DNA of 64,000 bases from Parapristionchus giblindavisi (Eukaryota > Nematoda > Chromadorea > Rhabditida > Diplogasteridae). Location of the stretch: NCBI GenBank assembly GCA_943737045.1, contig CALSFV010000319.1, forward strand, positions 124,001 through 188,000, given 5' to 3'. The position numbers and the translations under genes are program-made. How positions within the stretch are numbered: position 1 is the first letter of the stretch; every line of letters starts with the position of its first letter. Under the pieces are notes generated by a model. The model made no database searches. It was not told where the DNA came from and worked only from the letters and a program-made list of their open reading frames with translations. This document shows positions 12,815-27,800 of the stretch, in pieces.

Positions 12815-15800
12815 AATCTTATCTTGCAAAGGGAGATCTTCAACGCCCTCTCAATACAACTCCAGCAGACTGATCCGGTTGCATTTCAAGTACTGTTTCT
12901 ATTATTATTATTTTAGCTATCTATATAAACAATCTATATTTATCTATCTAAAAACATCACCATCACTGTATTCCGAACTACATTTGTTAAACATTTCTTA
13001 TCCAGGGAAACACAGTTATGTAAAAAAATGAATTATTGGATTGCAAATTTGGATTTATTGGATTGCAAAAGGAATCCAATTTTGCATCTACAGAAAAAAA
13101 TGTAGGAGAAGTCCTACTGTGAGCTCAAGAAGGTGTATGTTGCAATGAATATCAAGATAAGCATCAACCTACTGCTTGAAAATAGTGACGAGATTATGAA
13201 AAAAAAACATTTCTTTATAATTCCAATTTCGTTTTTAATCGGGTAATCTTCCTTTTTCTCCAGAAGTTCCAGCAGCAGCAACAACAGATGAAGCAACTAG
13301 AACAACAAATGCAGGTATTTTCTCTTTGCATAAATAAATAAATATATTTATAACATGCAAACACACACTGGGATATATGTAATTTTTGCACAATTTCCCG
13401 CATATTTAACCATGCTGGCTAAGTGCATTTAGATTTACCTAACCAAAGCTAATTTTAATTGCCTCTGGCAACGCTCTCTCACAGACAAATAAAGCGAGAG
13501 AGCATTGGCATAGCGGAGACTCTCAAACTAGCGCGGGTGTGCCTTGAACAGACAATGTAGAAAGGAAAAGATACAACCCGTAATTAAAGACACTTATGGA
13601 TATTAACAAATATATTCATTAAAAGCGCACCCCAAGCTAATTTTACTCTCCGTATTGCCAATCCTCTCTCGTAGACAAAGAAAGCGAGAGAGTGTGACCA
13701 GAGCGGAGAGTTTCAAATTAGCTTGGGGTGTCGCTTTAATGTTATCTCTTGTTTAGCAGCAACAACTCCAGAAGCAGCGCGAAGAAGAGCAACAGCGGAG
13801 GAATGTGTTTCAGCAGCAGATTCAACACTTACAGAACCATGAACAGCCACACTGCTCGAGGAATAACCCAGCTAGAAAATTTGAGGTATTCCAGCACACT
13901 TCTTATTGTTCGGATAACTAAAAAAAATTTTACTCTCCGCATTGGCAAAACATACTCTCTCGTACGAAAGCGAGAGAGTGTGACCAGAGTGGAAATTATC
14001 AAATTAGATTGTGGTGTTCTTTTGTATGTTAAGACACCGGCTCGGTAAGATTCGAGGGTTGAGCCACTGACCCCGGACATCGACCTCACCGATTTGGCTC
14101 AAAATATTTTTGTGGATACCCCCATGGCCCCCCCATCACAAAATGGGTATTCATTTGGGCTGGGTCCTTGAAACATGAATGTGGCGGGTTCTCGAAATTT
14201 GAAAACTCGATTTTCACCAAAAAAAAGTGGAGCGACCTAGGTTCAATGTTAGTGTCGATTAATTACAAGTATGCCTAGACAACAAAAACTCGCTATAGGA
14301 CGGTTCGGATATCCGATCGCAAACTGATTTTTTACCACCTCAAAACACATTAAAATTAATTAAAATTTTAAATTACAAAATCGCACAATTTTTTTTGCAT
14401 TATCTTATAGAGCAAAAAATTCCGCGTGGAATGAGGCTAAAAATTAAAAAATCGATAGACCCCTATTTTGAGAAAAATGGGCCTGATCATGACTCGAAAA
14501 TATTTTTGTTTTTAAAATCCCTCATGTTTGTACTCATATTGAAGAGCTCGTCGAGTAGAACAACCTTCATGTTGAACGTTTTATCTGAAATTCATGTGCA
14601 AGAGAGTTTCACACGTTTTCCTGCAATTTTGAGTAAAACGAAAATAAAATATTTTTAAAACAAAAAAGCGCAGTCCAATTTTTGCCTCATCTTATAGAGC
14701 AAAAAATTCCGCGTCGAATGAGTGTAAAAAATAAAAAATCGATAGACCCCTATTTTGAGAAAAATGGGCCTGACCATGACTCGAAAATATTTTTGTTTTT
14801 AAAACCCCTCATGTTTGTACTCATATTGAAGAGCTCGTCGAGTAGAACAACCCTCATGTTGAACGTTTTATCTGAAATTCATGTGCAAGAGAGTTTCACA
14901 CGTTTTCCTGCAATTTTGAGTAAAACGAAAATAAAATATTTTTAAAACAAAAAAGCGCAGTCCAATTTTTGCCTCATCTTATAGAGCAAAAAATTCCGCG
15001 TCGAATGAGTGTAAAAAATAAAAAAATCGATAGACCCCTATTTTGAGAAAAATGGGCCTGACCATGACTCGAAAATATTTTTGTTTTCAAACCTCCTCAT
15101 GTTTGTGCTCATATTGAAGATCTGTTTGAGTAGAACAACTTTCGCGTTGGACATTTTGTCTAAAACTCATGTACCAATTTTTTTTTGTGACCAATTTTGA
15201 GTTAAGCGAAATAAAAATATTTCTTTTTGCAAAATCGTGTGTATCTCTCTTGTACATGAGTTTCAGACAAAACGTTCAACATGAAAGTTGTTCTACTCGA
15301 CGAGCTCTTCAATAAGAGGTTTTAAAAACAAAAATATTTTCGAGTCATGGTCAGGCCCATTTTTCTCAAAATAGGGGTCTATCGATTTTTTATTTTTTAC
15401 ACTCATTCGACGCGGAATTTTTTGCTCTATAAGATGAGGCAAAAATTGGACTGCGCTTTTTTGTTTTAAAAATATTTTATTTTCGTTTTACTCAAAATTG
15501 CAGGTAAACGTGTGAAACTCTCTTGTACATGAGTTTCAGATAAAACGTTCAACATGAAAGTTGTTCTACTCGACGAGCTCTTCAGTATGAGTACAAACAT
15601 GGGGGATTTTAAAAACAAAAATATTTTCGAGTCATGATCAGGCCCATTTTTCTCAAAATAGGGGTCTATCGATTTTTTAATTTTTAGCCTCATTCGACGC
15701 GGAATTTTTTGCTCTATATGATAAGGCAAAAATAATTGTGCGATTTTGTAATTTAAAATTTTAATTAATTTTAATGTGTTTTGAGGAGGTAAAAAAATCA

Positions 15801-18800
15801 GTTTGCGATCGGATATCCGAACCGTCCTATAGCGAGGTTTTGTTGTCTAGGCATACTTGTAATTAATCGACACTAACATTGAACCTAGGTCGCTCCACTT
15901 TTTTTTGGCGAAAATCGAGTTTTCAAATTTCGAGAACCCGCCACATTTATGTTTCAAGGACCCAGCCCAAATGAATACCCATTTTGTGATGGGGTGCCAT
16001 GGGGGTATCCACAAAAAAAATTTGAGCCAAATCGGTGAGGTCGATGTCCGGCACTACCGGGAGTCTTACTGAGCCGGTGTCTTAATGATTTAAATAAATC
16101 AATCCAAATTTGCGCTTGCGCTCATCCGCAAAATGCATCATCACATTATTCACCCTAAGTTATTGTTAGTCGTACTCTTTCGCACTATGCTGCAGCATTG
16201 CTTGATGAAATTGTAGTTTCTTAGGATATTACTAAAAAATTACAGTATGATGAGCCACCGAAGAAGCGAGGGAGACCACCGGGAAGGAAGAGCGCTAAAG
16301 AACCGAAGAATCTTCGCTTTCCTAAAGCGCCTGTTCCTCCTCCTCCTCCCGTACCATCTATGCTTCATCAACCACATTTCGTTGTGAGTTATACGACATA
16401 AAACTTTTTTATTTTCAAAAATTGTCATATAAATTGATTTTTTCGTCCGCAAAATCTCTTTCTCTTGGGATACACCTAGTGGCTAACTGCGCGTTGTCGT
16501 CAAGAAACCTTGATCGTAAACAATACATAAATTTTTAAAGTTTGTAGCAAACGTACAATTTCATTATTTATCAATCATTTCAGATTCCTCAAATGCCTCA
16601 AAATCAAACGATGCCACTGCAAATACTGAATATGAATCATCAGGTAATGAATTTAACGAGGAATAAGCACTTTAGCTTTAGCAACAAAAAAACTTTATCA
16701 TCCATGAGAAACTTATCTACAAAATATTGTACCCAACTGCAAGTTGAATACAATATTTTGTAGGCACATGCTTTGACGGCAATTCACCACGACATGTGCT
16801 TCTTTAAAGCTCTCAAATAGATTTTGATTTGATCTTTAGCCTAGGTTACAGAGCTTCGTAACATAGTAACAATAATGAATAATAATTTTATTTTGTGATA
16901 CATTAAGACATCGGCTCAGTGAGATTCCAGGAAGTGCCGGACATCGACCTCACCGATTTGGCCCAAAAATTTTTTATGGATACCCCCATGGGCCCCCATC
17001 ACAAAATGGGTATTCATTTGGGCTGGCTCCTTGAAACACAGATGTGGCGGGTTTTCGAATTTTGAAAACTCGATTTTCACCGAAAAAAAAAATGGAGCGA
17101 CCTAGGACCAATGTTAGTGTCGATTAATTATAAGTATAAATAGACAACAAAACTGGCTATACGACGGTCCGCAGATCCGATCGCAAACTGATTTTTTTAC
17201 CTCCTGAAAACATTCAAAAATTAATTAAAATTTTAAAACAAAAAAGTGCAGTCCAATTTTTGCCTCATCTTATAGAGCAAAAAATTCCGCGTCGAATAAG
17301 CGAAAAAAATCAAAAATCGAAGGACCCCTCTTTTGAGATAAATGGATCTGAAGTTGACCCGAAAATATTTTTGTTTTCAAACCCCCTCATGTTTGTACTC
17401 ATATTAAAGAACTCGTCGAGTAGAACAACTTTCATGTTGAACGTTTTGTCTGAAACTCTTGTACAAGAGAAATACATGAATTAAGATTTATTGGATCCAA
17501 ATGATTTCGCTCGCTTGTATCTTGAGAACAAACGACTTTCATACAATACGACCAATATCAAAAATGATGTGCTTGACGAGTTCTTTAAAATGAGTATAAA
17601 CATGGCAAGGTTTTAACAACTTTTTTTTTCCAAGACCACTTCAGGCCATATTTTTCAGCATGGGGGTCTACATTTTTTTTCGTGAAACAACAAACTAAGT
17701 ATGGATTTTTGCGTTCCACAATATTGGCGTAATCAATTTGTGCACAAAAAATATTTTACTTTCGTTTTACTCAAAAGTGGGTGAACAACCGTGTGAATAA
17801 ATAAAACTCATGTAGTTCTCTTGTACATGAGTTTCAAACAAAATGCTCAACATCAAAGTTGTTCTACTCGACGAGCTCTTCAATATGAGTACAAACACGA
17901 GGGGGTTTGAAAACAAAAATATTTTCGGGTCAACTTCAGGGCCATTTATCTCAAAAGAAGGGTCCTTCGATTTTTTATTTTTTTCGCTTATTTGACGCGG
18001 AATTTTTTGCTCTATAAGATGAGGCAAAAATTGGACTGCACTTTTTTGTTTTAAAATTTTAATTAATTTTTGAATGAGGTAAAAAAATCAGTTTGCGATC
18101 GGATCTGCGGACCGTCGTATAGCCAGTTTTTGTTGTCTATTTATACTTATAATTAATCGACACTAACATTAGTCCTAGGTCGCTCCATTTTTTTTCGGTG
18201 AAAATCGAGTTTTCAAAATTCGAAAACCCGCCACATCTGTGTTTCAAGGAACCAGCCCAAATGAATACCCATTTTGTGATGGGGGGCCATGGGGGTATCC
18301 ATCAAAAAATTTTGGGCCAAATCGGTGAGGTCGATGTCCGGGGTCACTGGCACAACCCTCGAATCTTACTGAGCCGGTGTCTTAAACAGATGAACGAAAT
18401 TTGATAGATGAACAATAAATTAAGAAATAAGGGAAAATTTATAGCCTCAATTACCAGTGAGTAGAGTGTCTTATCTATACCGTGCCAATTCCCCCTATTG
18501 CCATTGCCCATTGTCGTCCATTTCATTCCTTCTTGTGCACATTTCTTCATTGCACTTGTTGAAATTTCTTTATTTCACATAAATAAAAATTGAAATTTCT
18601 TCATTTCACATAGATAAAAAAATATATTTTAGCTCATGAACGTACCCGGCACATCGTCGTCATCTTCTATTATTCCTGATGCTCCTTGCACTTCTTCTTC
18701 TTCTTCCTACCATTCCAGTCTGCCAAAGCAATTTCGGTTCCCGCCAATCAATAAACATCCACAACAGCCGATTCCACTTTTTGACATGAATCCTCAGGTA

Positions 18801-21800
18801 TTGATGAGACAAAACGTGCCTTTCTTTAGATGTCAAAAATGTTTCTCGGTTTCTAGCGGAAAATATACGACGTCTGACATAGCATTATCATCATGACGTT
18901 TTCTGTATTATAGATGATGAAATTTCCCTGAGGATGCGTTGATAAAATAAAAGATCAATAATCACGATGATAACTTTCAGAACATGGTTCCCCTTCCTCA
19001 TCTTTCGACTCGTCCGCTCCCCACAGTTCCTTCTATAGATCCAGTATGTGTCAAGAAAAAATTTCCACCTTCCTGAAGCATTAAATAATTAGCTCTTTTC
19101 TCACCCAATATCGAGAAAAATTGATACGTACTATGTGGAGTAATATCTTTTATTTCTTGCTCGCAAGCATGAAATTATCAAGTTCATGAAATAAAAAGAA
19201 GAAAAAGATCACAAAGAAGTAGGGTTGCCGTAGCGTAAGCGTTATCGTATTTACCGGGCCCTCTTCCCATCTCTTGCCACTCTCTCGTCATTTCCCGCAA
19301 TAGAGAAGAGAGACTGCCAAGATAGCGTAATGCACGCTAAATTAGCGGGAATTACGCTATCTCTCGCCCCCCCCCTTCCCCTCTCCTTACTCTCTGTTCA
19401 CACCACCCGCCTCGACCTATTTGAGGCACGTTTGAAGAGATATCTAATTCTCCTCACATCTGAGAGCTTTGCAGTCAACAGCAAAGTTGTAGCTCACATC
19501 GATCCGGTTCTGATTATTTTTTGGCTGAGACGATACGATCAAAACAAACAAAATGACAATCGTTCTACTTTTTCAGAGGAAAATCGAAACGATAAGCGTT
19601 CAAAATATGTTTTTGCAAGAAAAGTTGAGTTTCACTCAATGATCAGAGGAATCAGATTTGCATTTGAATACTGATTATCCATGTTATTCCCTCTATTTTC
19701 CATTTCAATAATTCATTACCTCAAGAGGGACATTGTTCACCTCTCTATTTTTATTGAATTTAAACGGAAAAAAAAAAAACATTTGTGGCAAATTCTGAAA
19801 GCATTTGTCAAAACTTAACAGTATTTCCTTTTTCACCATTTTTCGCGGTCTTAGTGTAGTATTATCTGTGATTTTTATTGGGTATCTGTTTGCCCTAATG
19901 CATAAGAAAAAAATGGAAAATGTAACAGCTGGCGCTGCAGAGAAAAATTGATATAATGTGGAATACTGTTGCATCTTTCTGTAAATGTACTATCATTTTT
20001 ACTTCTTCACATTATTATTATTTCTTCACTATCATTACATGAGTCTATACATTGAATTTACACAGGTGGCATTAATCAAAAACTTCAAAACTGGTATACC
20101 GTAGGAATTTCTCCACAATACTATTTTTTTTATCATTGTTCGAATAAAATAATTAGTTTACATCGCTAATTATTCTTTTGAACAAAGCAATATTATTTAA
20201 ATTTTTTCGAGATACATATATCTTGAAATCCGAAAAAAAATTCTGGTCGATATATTAAGTTTAAGTCAAGTTATGAGCTTTTCCCCTGTTGTTTTCTTCC
20301 GATTTGACCTTTTTCTGAAGGTTTCTCTTGTCTACATTGTTTCTCGCCGAGCATGCCTCCGTCTCCGTCATGCCTCCGTCAGCTGTTACATTTTTCTTTT
20401 TTTTTCTTAAACATAATGCATTAGGGCAAACAGATACACAATACAAATCATAGATAATACTACATTAAGACCGTGAAAAATGGTAAAAAAGGAAATGCTG
20501 TTTAGCGAATGTTCTCACAATTTGCCACAAATGTTTCATTTAAATTTTATAAAAATAGTTTTTTTAAAAATTTTTTCTTGGTTTAAAAATTTAAAATAAT
20601 CAAAAGAAAATACTAATGATGTGAGATCGATTTCCATTTAAAATATATTCTTGGGATGACGAGTACAAGGCTGATTCATCTACTGGAACAGTCTCGGATA
20701 CTGTATATAATGATTACTTACTGTATGCGAAGTGTAATTTATCTGGTATAAAGAATCTCGCAACCAGCGATGAGAGTGGAAGACATGATAGTGAGAGAAC
20801 AATGTGAACAATGTCCCTCTTGAGATAACGAATCGTTGAAATGGGACATAGAGGGAATAACAATATTCAAATGCAAATCTGATTCCTCTGATCATTGAGT
20901 GAAACTCAACTCTTCTTGCAAAAACATATTTTGAACGCTTATCGTTTCGATTTCCCTATGAAAAAGTAGAACGATTGTCATTTTGTTTGTTTTGATCGTA
21001 TCGTCTCAGCCAAAAAATAATCAGAACCGGATCGATGTGAGCTACAACTTTGCTGTTGACTGCAAAGCTCTCAGATGTGAGGGGAATTAGATATCTCTTC
21101 AAACGTGCCTCAAATAGGGCGAGGCGGGTGGCATGAACAGAGAGTAAGGAGAGGGGAAGGGGGGGGGGGCGAGAGATAGCGTAATTCCCGCTAGTTTGCT
21201 TTTTTTTTAATTACGCTATCTTTGGCAGTGGTGTGTCTAATCACGAAGTTAGGAAGGGAGAGAGTGCCTCTCATGGGCGATTGCTAGAGAGAAGGGAAGG
21301 GGCGGGAATAGATAGCGTAGTCTTCGCTACCGTTCCTGCAACCCTACAAAGAAGTGTCGACATGATTGATACATCTCGGATTCATTTTGACAGAGAAAAA
21401 TGCAATACTGCAAAGGAATACATGATAAATATCTGTTTTGCCCATGTATGTAGATTACAATGCTTAGATACAGCCACTCCCAGGAACGTGGCCGACTGTA
21501 CGATCCGAGTATTGGAACTCGTTCTTCGGAAATAGTGCACAGGTATTATAGAAAAGCTTACCAAAAATAAAACTTCAATTAAGTTTCTGAACAGTTACAT
21601 GTATTTTATAGTTAACTACTACCAGAAAATAAAACTTTCGCATTGACGATGAATGATAATAAAAGCAATATGCAGGGATCTGCATAGTTGATCTTGATAA
21701 CGTTTTTAAAATTAAAATGTAAAAACTGTAGACGCATGTTCCCGTTGCATCGACGTCTTACACCATCGATGGAACCACACCTCCACAAGTTTCGTCAACC

Positions 21801-24800
21801 ACTGAGAATGATCTGGTAAACTTTACTACTCTATTACTTTTCAAATTACACTGAAGATTTTTACCAATACCTATTCAGTTTTACCAATACAATTTTGGCA
21901 AAAAAAACATATACCTTTTTAATGGATTCGTTTTTTTGTTTTTTTTTCATTCTCTGTGGTCCATAATTCTCATACGTTACTTTCAGATTGATGTCGTCAA
22001 TGTGACAACTTCGGATGAACAAGTGACTGTAGTACAGCCTTCTGTAAATGTTTTAACATTTAAAAATTAACATATACAACAAACAGTTTCCCATTACTCT
22101 TTACTCATTTTGATCTCAAAATTTTCCAAATAAGGATAGTATGAAGGAAGTTGTACACAACCGATTACACTCAATCAATCTCGAAAAGAAATGTTATCTT
22201 TTTGGAGTTTCTTAATCTCCTCTTTATAATGTTTTAGCGTGACAATATCTCACTACAGTCTTTACATGATCAATTTCGAAAATAATAAACTTTCAGCAGC
22301 CGACAGTTGAGAATAGTGCTTTGGCGGCAAATTCTTCTCCCGCTTTACAATCGATGCAACAACAATTTCAGATAATTGTAAGATCGATTATTTTATTTTA
22401 TTGGTGGGATTTCTTGGATGTTATTGCCTAAACATAAAATAGTATTATAGAATTACAAAAGTTTTGCACACACCGCGCCAAATGCCGAATTTAGTAAACT
22501 TCTCCACCGTTGAGAAAAACGCACTCCAAATTTTCGGTTTTTCGAACGTTTTTTCAATGCATATAATTTTATTTTTATTGAAAGTCCTGTGAAATGATGA
22601 GGAAACGCCATAAAATTCGATAAAATAAGAGAAATATCGCGCGAAGAAGTGGGCGGAGTCTGAGTAGTGCGCGGCAAAGAACGGAATTTGTATTGTTCGG
22701 ACAGTTTTAATTCTATAATATGCTTAACATGAGTGTATATTTCAGATTTCGCCACAAGTAGTTCCAAATACATCAAATAATAACGTCGCCAACGACTCAG
22801 ATTCGATGCGTCAGTTTGCACAAACCATGGTAAGAATATAAACCCTTCATTATACATTGGTCCTAGCTGTTCATCACATACATATAATTATCATTGTTCT
22901 TTTTAATTATACCACACAGATATTACATTTTTTCACTATATTCTTTTAATTATTATGGGTTATTTTAGGATCACGCCAATTTGATCGGTGTATCGACTGC
23001 GCATTCCGTCGCATCACAATGGAGGGAAGAAAAGATTCGAATTACTGTAAGAATAATGTTATTGAATTATTCTTATTAAATTATTATATCACTAATAATA
23101 ATTATAATTATAATTAATTATTATATAATTATTATTGAATTATAATTGATTTTAAGTTGGTTTCGAACACTGACGTCCCGAATGAATCTCCATATCAGAT
23201 TGATCCTTCATTGACCCCAATACAACCAGAACAGGTGAACTAATTTTTTTCAGGCATTTTTTTATGCATCGTTATTGGTTAACGATTTCTTAGGTCTAAG
23301 TTGGTGAACTACGAACAACAACTAACAAAAAGAATAAATGGAAAAATCGTTTTGGCAGCCTCCACAATGATCTCTAATTTTTTCATTATTTCCAATATTT
23401 TCAGCATGAGATCCGAAACGAAGACATGCCGGCCCTCGAAGCTTCTTCCGACGAGACAGCGAAACTGCCTGAACAGGTGGGAGAATAATAATAGAATTGG
23501 AAGGCAGAGGTCGTGGGTTCGACTCCCTCCTTGTGCCAATCATTTGCCAACCTGTATCAAATATGTTTCAAGGAGCTGACCCAGCTATGACTAGGGTATC
23601 ACTCAGATTCAATCAATTCAATAATAATAGAGTAATAACGTATTGTTCATCTTCATAATGAACATTAACGAAAGGATGCGAAAAGGCCAGAAACAGAACA
23701 GCAAAAATTACATGTTTCGCTGTAACATGCACGAAAGAAATCACAAATAAGAATGCAATGAACAATAGGAAATTTAACAATTAAATTTATAGAATGGGGA
23801 AAATGCTGGTGAGCCTTCTCCCACTGAAAGCGCACCACCAGTTTTGGAACAAGAACAAGTGAGATCATTTAAAAACAATTTATTTGCTTTAAGTATTCTT
23901 TGTCATAGAGATTATAATTTCCATTCGGTGGTAGGCTGATAGCAGCACAGTCAAAAATTTTGATGAAGGTAATGTGTGTGCGAATGTTGCCTGATATGGG
24001 CCAAGAGTTTATTGAAAGTGGGTTACGAATGGACATTGAAAGGAAATTTTTGAATGATATGCAATGATAACTCTCATCGTCTATTTTTCAGAATCCAACG
24101 AAGATGAAGGAGTCTTCCGCCAATTCCGCGACGGATGTACGGTTTCATTGAAACCATATTAGAGAATTTCCTTTACTCCGATTTTCGTAATAAATTCAAT
24201 ATAATTGTATTCAGACTTCTCCTTCTCCTACTTCTTCCTCCTCTTCTACTCCTGCGGCTGTTCTCGCCGACGCTAAAGTATGGTTAAATGATTTCAAAAT
24301 ATAATATTTTGTGATCCACAACACTCTCATGATCGCGAAACTTGATCGAAATACACAGTGTCACTAGAAAATTGATTTTCAACAATTTGAAACTGGTTAC
24401 GTAAAAATAATTGTGAAGTGAATAAATTAAAAAATTGAATTAATTTTGTGAATTTAAAATTGAAGTGACACTATGGATGCCTCTTTTAAAATGAATTCTT
24501 CTCCTTGTCCCATGCAGTGATCAATAAATTAGATAGCGAAACGACGTAGGGGAAAAATTAATAGCTGAATAGCTAAACCCTTTAATCATAAAACAATGTA
24601 TTCCAGAAGACATTCGCCGACGGCGATAATGCCCGTAGAACGGAAATGACAAGACGAAAAGAAAGACACGAAGAAGAGGTACGCAGCGCACAAATTATTT
24701 GAATATTTCACTCCCAAAAATTGGGAAAAAATGTTCCTTTTTTGTGAGTGTAGCTATTTTGTTGTCCAGAATTCGTGATGATTACTAATATTGCTATTAT

Positions 24801-27800
24801 AGGCGAGACCAGGAAGCGCCGATTCTCAGAAGACGCTCTGCTATGATGACGAGTTCAGTAAGGTACGTTGTCTTTTATCTCCTACCTAATACCATATCAT
24901 GTTTACAACCAACGAACAATCAAAAAGTGAAATTCAAGTATTGGACAAAAAGTGCAGCTTTTGGCAAATTTCTCTTTAAAGTCACTTCCCAATCTAAGTG
25001 TGCTCTCCGAATTGACAATATTCTCTAGCAGACAAAGAAAGCGAGAGAGTGTGGCGAGAGCGGAGAGTTTCAAATTACCTTGGGGTCTCACTATAAAGAT
25101 ACCACCTGTGTACACCTTTCACTAACCACTCTGTACAGGGTCCTGGCTAATGCTAATCTTTTTCGATTGCAGGGCGACATCGCCAAGCAAGTCAGCATGA
25201 ATGAGGCCCTCAAGCAGAGGTTGGCCGAGATCGAGGCAACTAATTACCAAGCTGCGCTAGCAGCAGCGACGCACAAAGTCAGGAGGAGGAGGACGAAATC
25301 TCTGCACAAAGTCGAAACTAACGAGAGCGAGAACGAAACGCTGAATATACGCAAGAGGAAACACATAATAGAGGAGAACGCGGATGAACGTGTTCTCTCT
25401 AAATATGTGGAAGAATTGGAAGCGAAGCTGAGAGAAGAGCAAAGGGCTCGGTACAAGTTCGAAGAGATCATCAAGAAGAAGATGCTAATGGAGCAAGAAT
25501 TGAAATCATCATTGGAATGCATGCGGCATGATAGACGGAAGCTCGTCCTGGATAATGCTTTCCTCAATGAGGTAATAGCGCCCCTTCAAAAGAAACTAAA
25601 GGAGATGGAGGCTGATCTGGTGATGTCGAAGGAAGTGCGGGCTAAGGATCTGAAATCCCTCCAAGAGAACATGGAAGAGATCAGGAAAGAGTACAAATCA
25701 CTTGAAGAAGTGCTGGATAAAAAGCAAAGTGCTCTCCGAAAGGCTAACGCACAGAATAAGGATCTTCAGGAGAGTCTGGATAGTCTAAAGATCTCGAAAT
25801 GCGACCTGGAGCTAGTATTGGACAATGAAAAGGCGGTCAGAGCGAATGCTGAAGACGAGCTCACGGAGGAAAGGCAGAAAAGAGAGCAGAAGGAGAAGCA
25901 GCTCGGGGATGAAAAAGAAAGACTGCGAGAGATTCTAGCTGAGGAAAAGATAATTAATGAAGAAACAAAAGTGGAAATATCTAAAGTGAAGACAGAGTTA
26001 GAAGCGGCAAGATTCGAAAGTGACCAAGAGAGGAGAAAATACCTCAATCTTCAAACAATTGTGAAGCAGGAGACGTCCTATCTTGAATCTCAGCTTACCG
26101 ATGCGAGATGTGAACTCGAAGCAGCCGATGAAGTGAAGAAAAACCACTCAAAGACAGTAGAGGACTTGAAAGCGGCACTACTGGAATCCGGGAAAAAGGG
26201 ACGAAGTCTTCAAGCATTACTTCTCATAGAGAGACGTCGACGACGTAACTTGGTCGTGAAGCTCTCTAAGGAGAAGGAAACGGTGCGGAGACTGGAGGAG
26301 AAGTTGGATGATGAGATGGTTGAGATGGCTATGAAAACTGCAGAGTGTGAAGGACTACGGGTGCAGTTGGAGAAGGAACAGACGGAGAAGAAGAGTATGT
26401 ATGATGAGAAGGTTAAGGCGAAGATCGCGCAAGATTCGATTCAAAAGCGATTGGACAACGCTAATCTGGAGAGGTTTAGGGTACAACAAGACCTTGACAA
26501 GGAGAGTAAAGAGCGGGAGAATCTCCAAGAACTGCTTGATGAAAATAAGGGAAGGATAGAGTCCATGGAGGAAGACCTTGTGGTAGAGATGAATGAACGA
26601 CGCATCCTGGTAGAGAAAATCGCCATAGGGGAAGAGACACGTCGGGCCCTTGAGAAGACGATAGATGAAGAAAGAGAAGTGAACACGAATCTACTTGAGA
26701 AGCTGGAAAAGAAACTGGAAAAGGAACAGCGATCGAGAGAAATCGAAGAGGCGGCATTCGAGGCGTCCCTTTCACTCGTGCGAGAGGAGAAGGCCAAGTT
26801 GGAAGAGAAATTGAGAGAAGAGAAAGAATACAGGGCGGTAGATTTGGCGAACTTCGAGGCTGCCAAAGCTAAGAAGGACGAGGAAATGAAACAGAACGAA
26901 GAGGAATGGTCGAAGCGATACAGGGTCTTCAGAGATAAAGAGCGTAATAGGTCGATGCATCGATGTCAAGAAGGATTCGCGTAAGTTTTTTGTTCCCTTT
27001 AAAGGCTTCTCTCAATTTGGAACTAGGTCTTATGAGAACCGTGGAAGGAGGACCGTCTGGATGATAATTATTTGCAGACTTTGACTATTCATTAACACTT
27101 GTCTCTCACATTCAGATAGTTCTCATCCAGTCGGCTCTTGTTTCACGGTTCTCTAGTGCCCTTAATTCGCAAGAAATGTTGATATACACTCAGAAAAATT
27201 CCCTAGTTAATTACGGACTAGTTAATTAGCTACGGACCCCATGGTAATTATTCCCATAAATATAAGGGAATATTTCTCTTATATGTAAGGGAATTGTTTT
27301 TAGAAAAAAATCCCTCATATTTAAGGGAATAATTACCATGGGGTCCTTAGCTAGGGAATTTTCTGTGAGTGTATCGAAAGCATCTCTAGCATGCATAGTT
27401 CCAGTGCTTTTATGGAGAAGTGGCGAGATGACAACTCCCGTGAAGTTAATGAAGCTGAATGCTTCTCGCTGAAGTTCAATACGAACATTCAACAGCCAGC
27501 AAAGTACTGTTATAAGGGCTTGAGTAGAGTATTGATAAAATATAATTGAACGAAAAATAACATGTAATATTCTGAAAATCTGAAAATATTGTCATATCGT
27601 TACTCCCTTTATGCATTCGATTTCATTAGAAGCACACCCCAAGCTAATTTGAAATTTTACGCTCTGGGCAAAGCTCTTTCGCTATCAGTGTCTACGAGAC
27701 AGCGTTGCCAGAGCGGAGAGTGAAATGTGTGCCTTTAAAAGATTATTTTCAGTGAGATTGCCGCTCCTCTCAATGGAGTGTCAGGGGATGGTCCATCTCA

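Noticed and set aside
14395..15729. Repeated 87-codon frames that look like a small gene family
   Set aside because: They are the tandem, mirrored units of foldback FB1. No homology or start context, and several copies are interrupted.
23309..23543. Minus-strand frames reading GGSRTHDLCLP and similar
   Set aside because: SRTHDL-type peptides arise from reverse translation of tRNA-derived SINEs; the plus strand here has a polymerase III B-box and a real exon.
23935..23968. A possible 34-nt exon of the AT-hook gene between GTAG and GTAATG
   Set aside because: Including it shifts the following exons out of their clear coding frame. Without it all phases agree.
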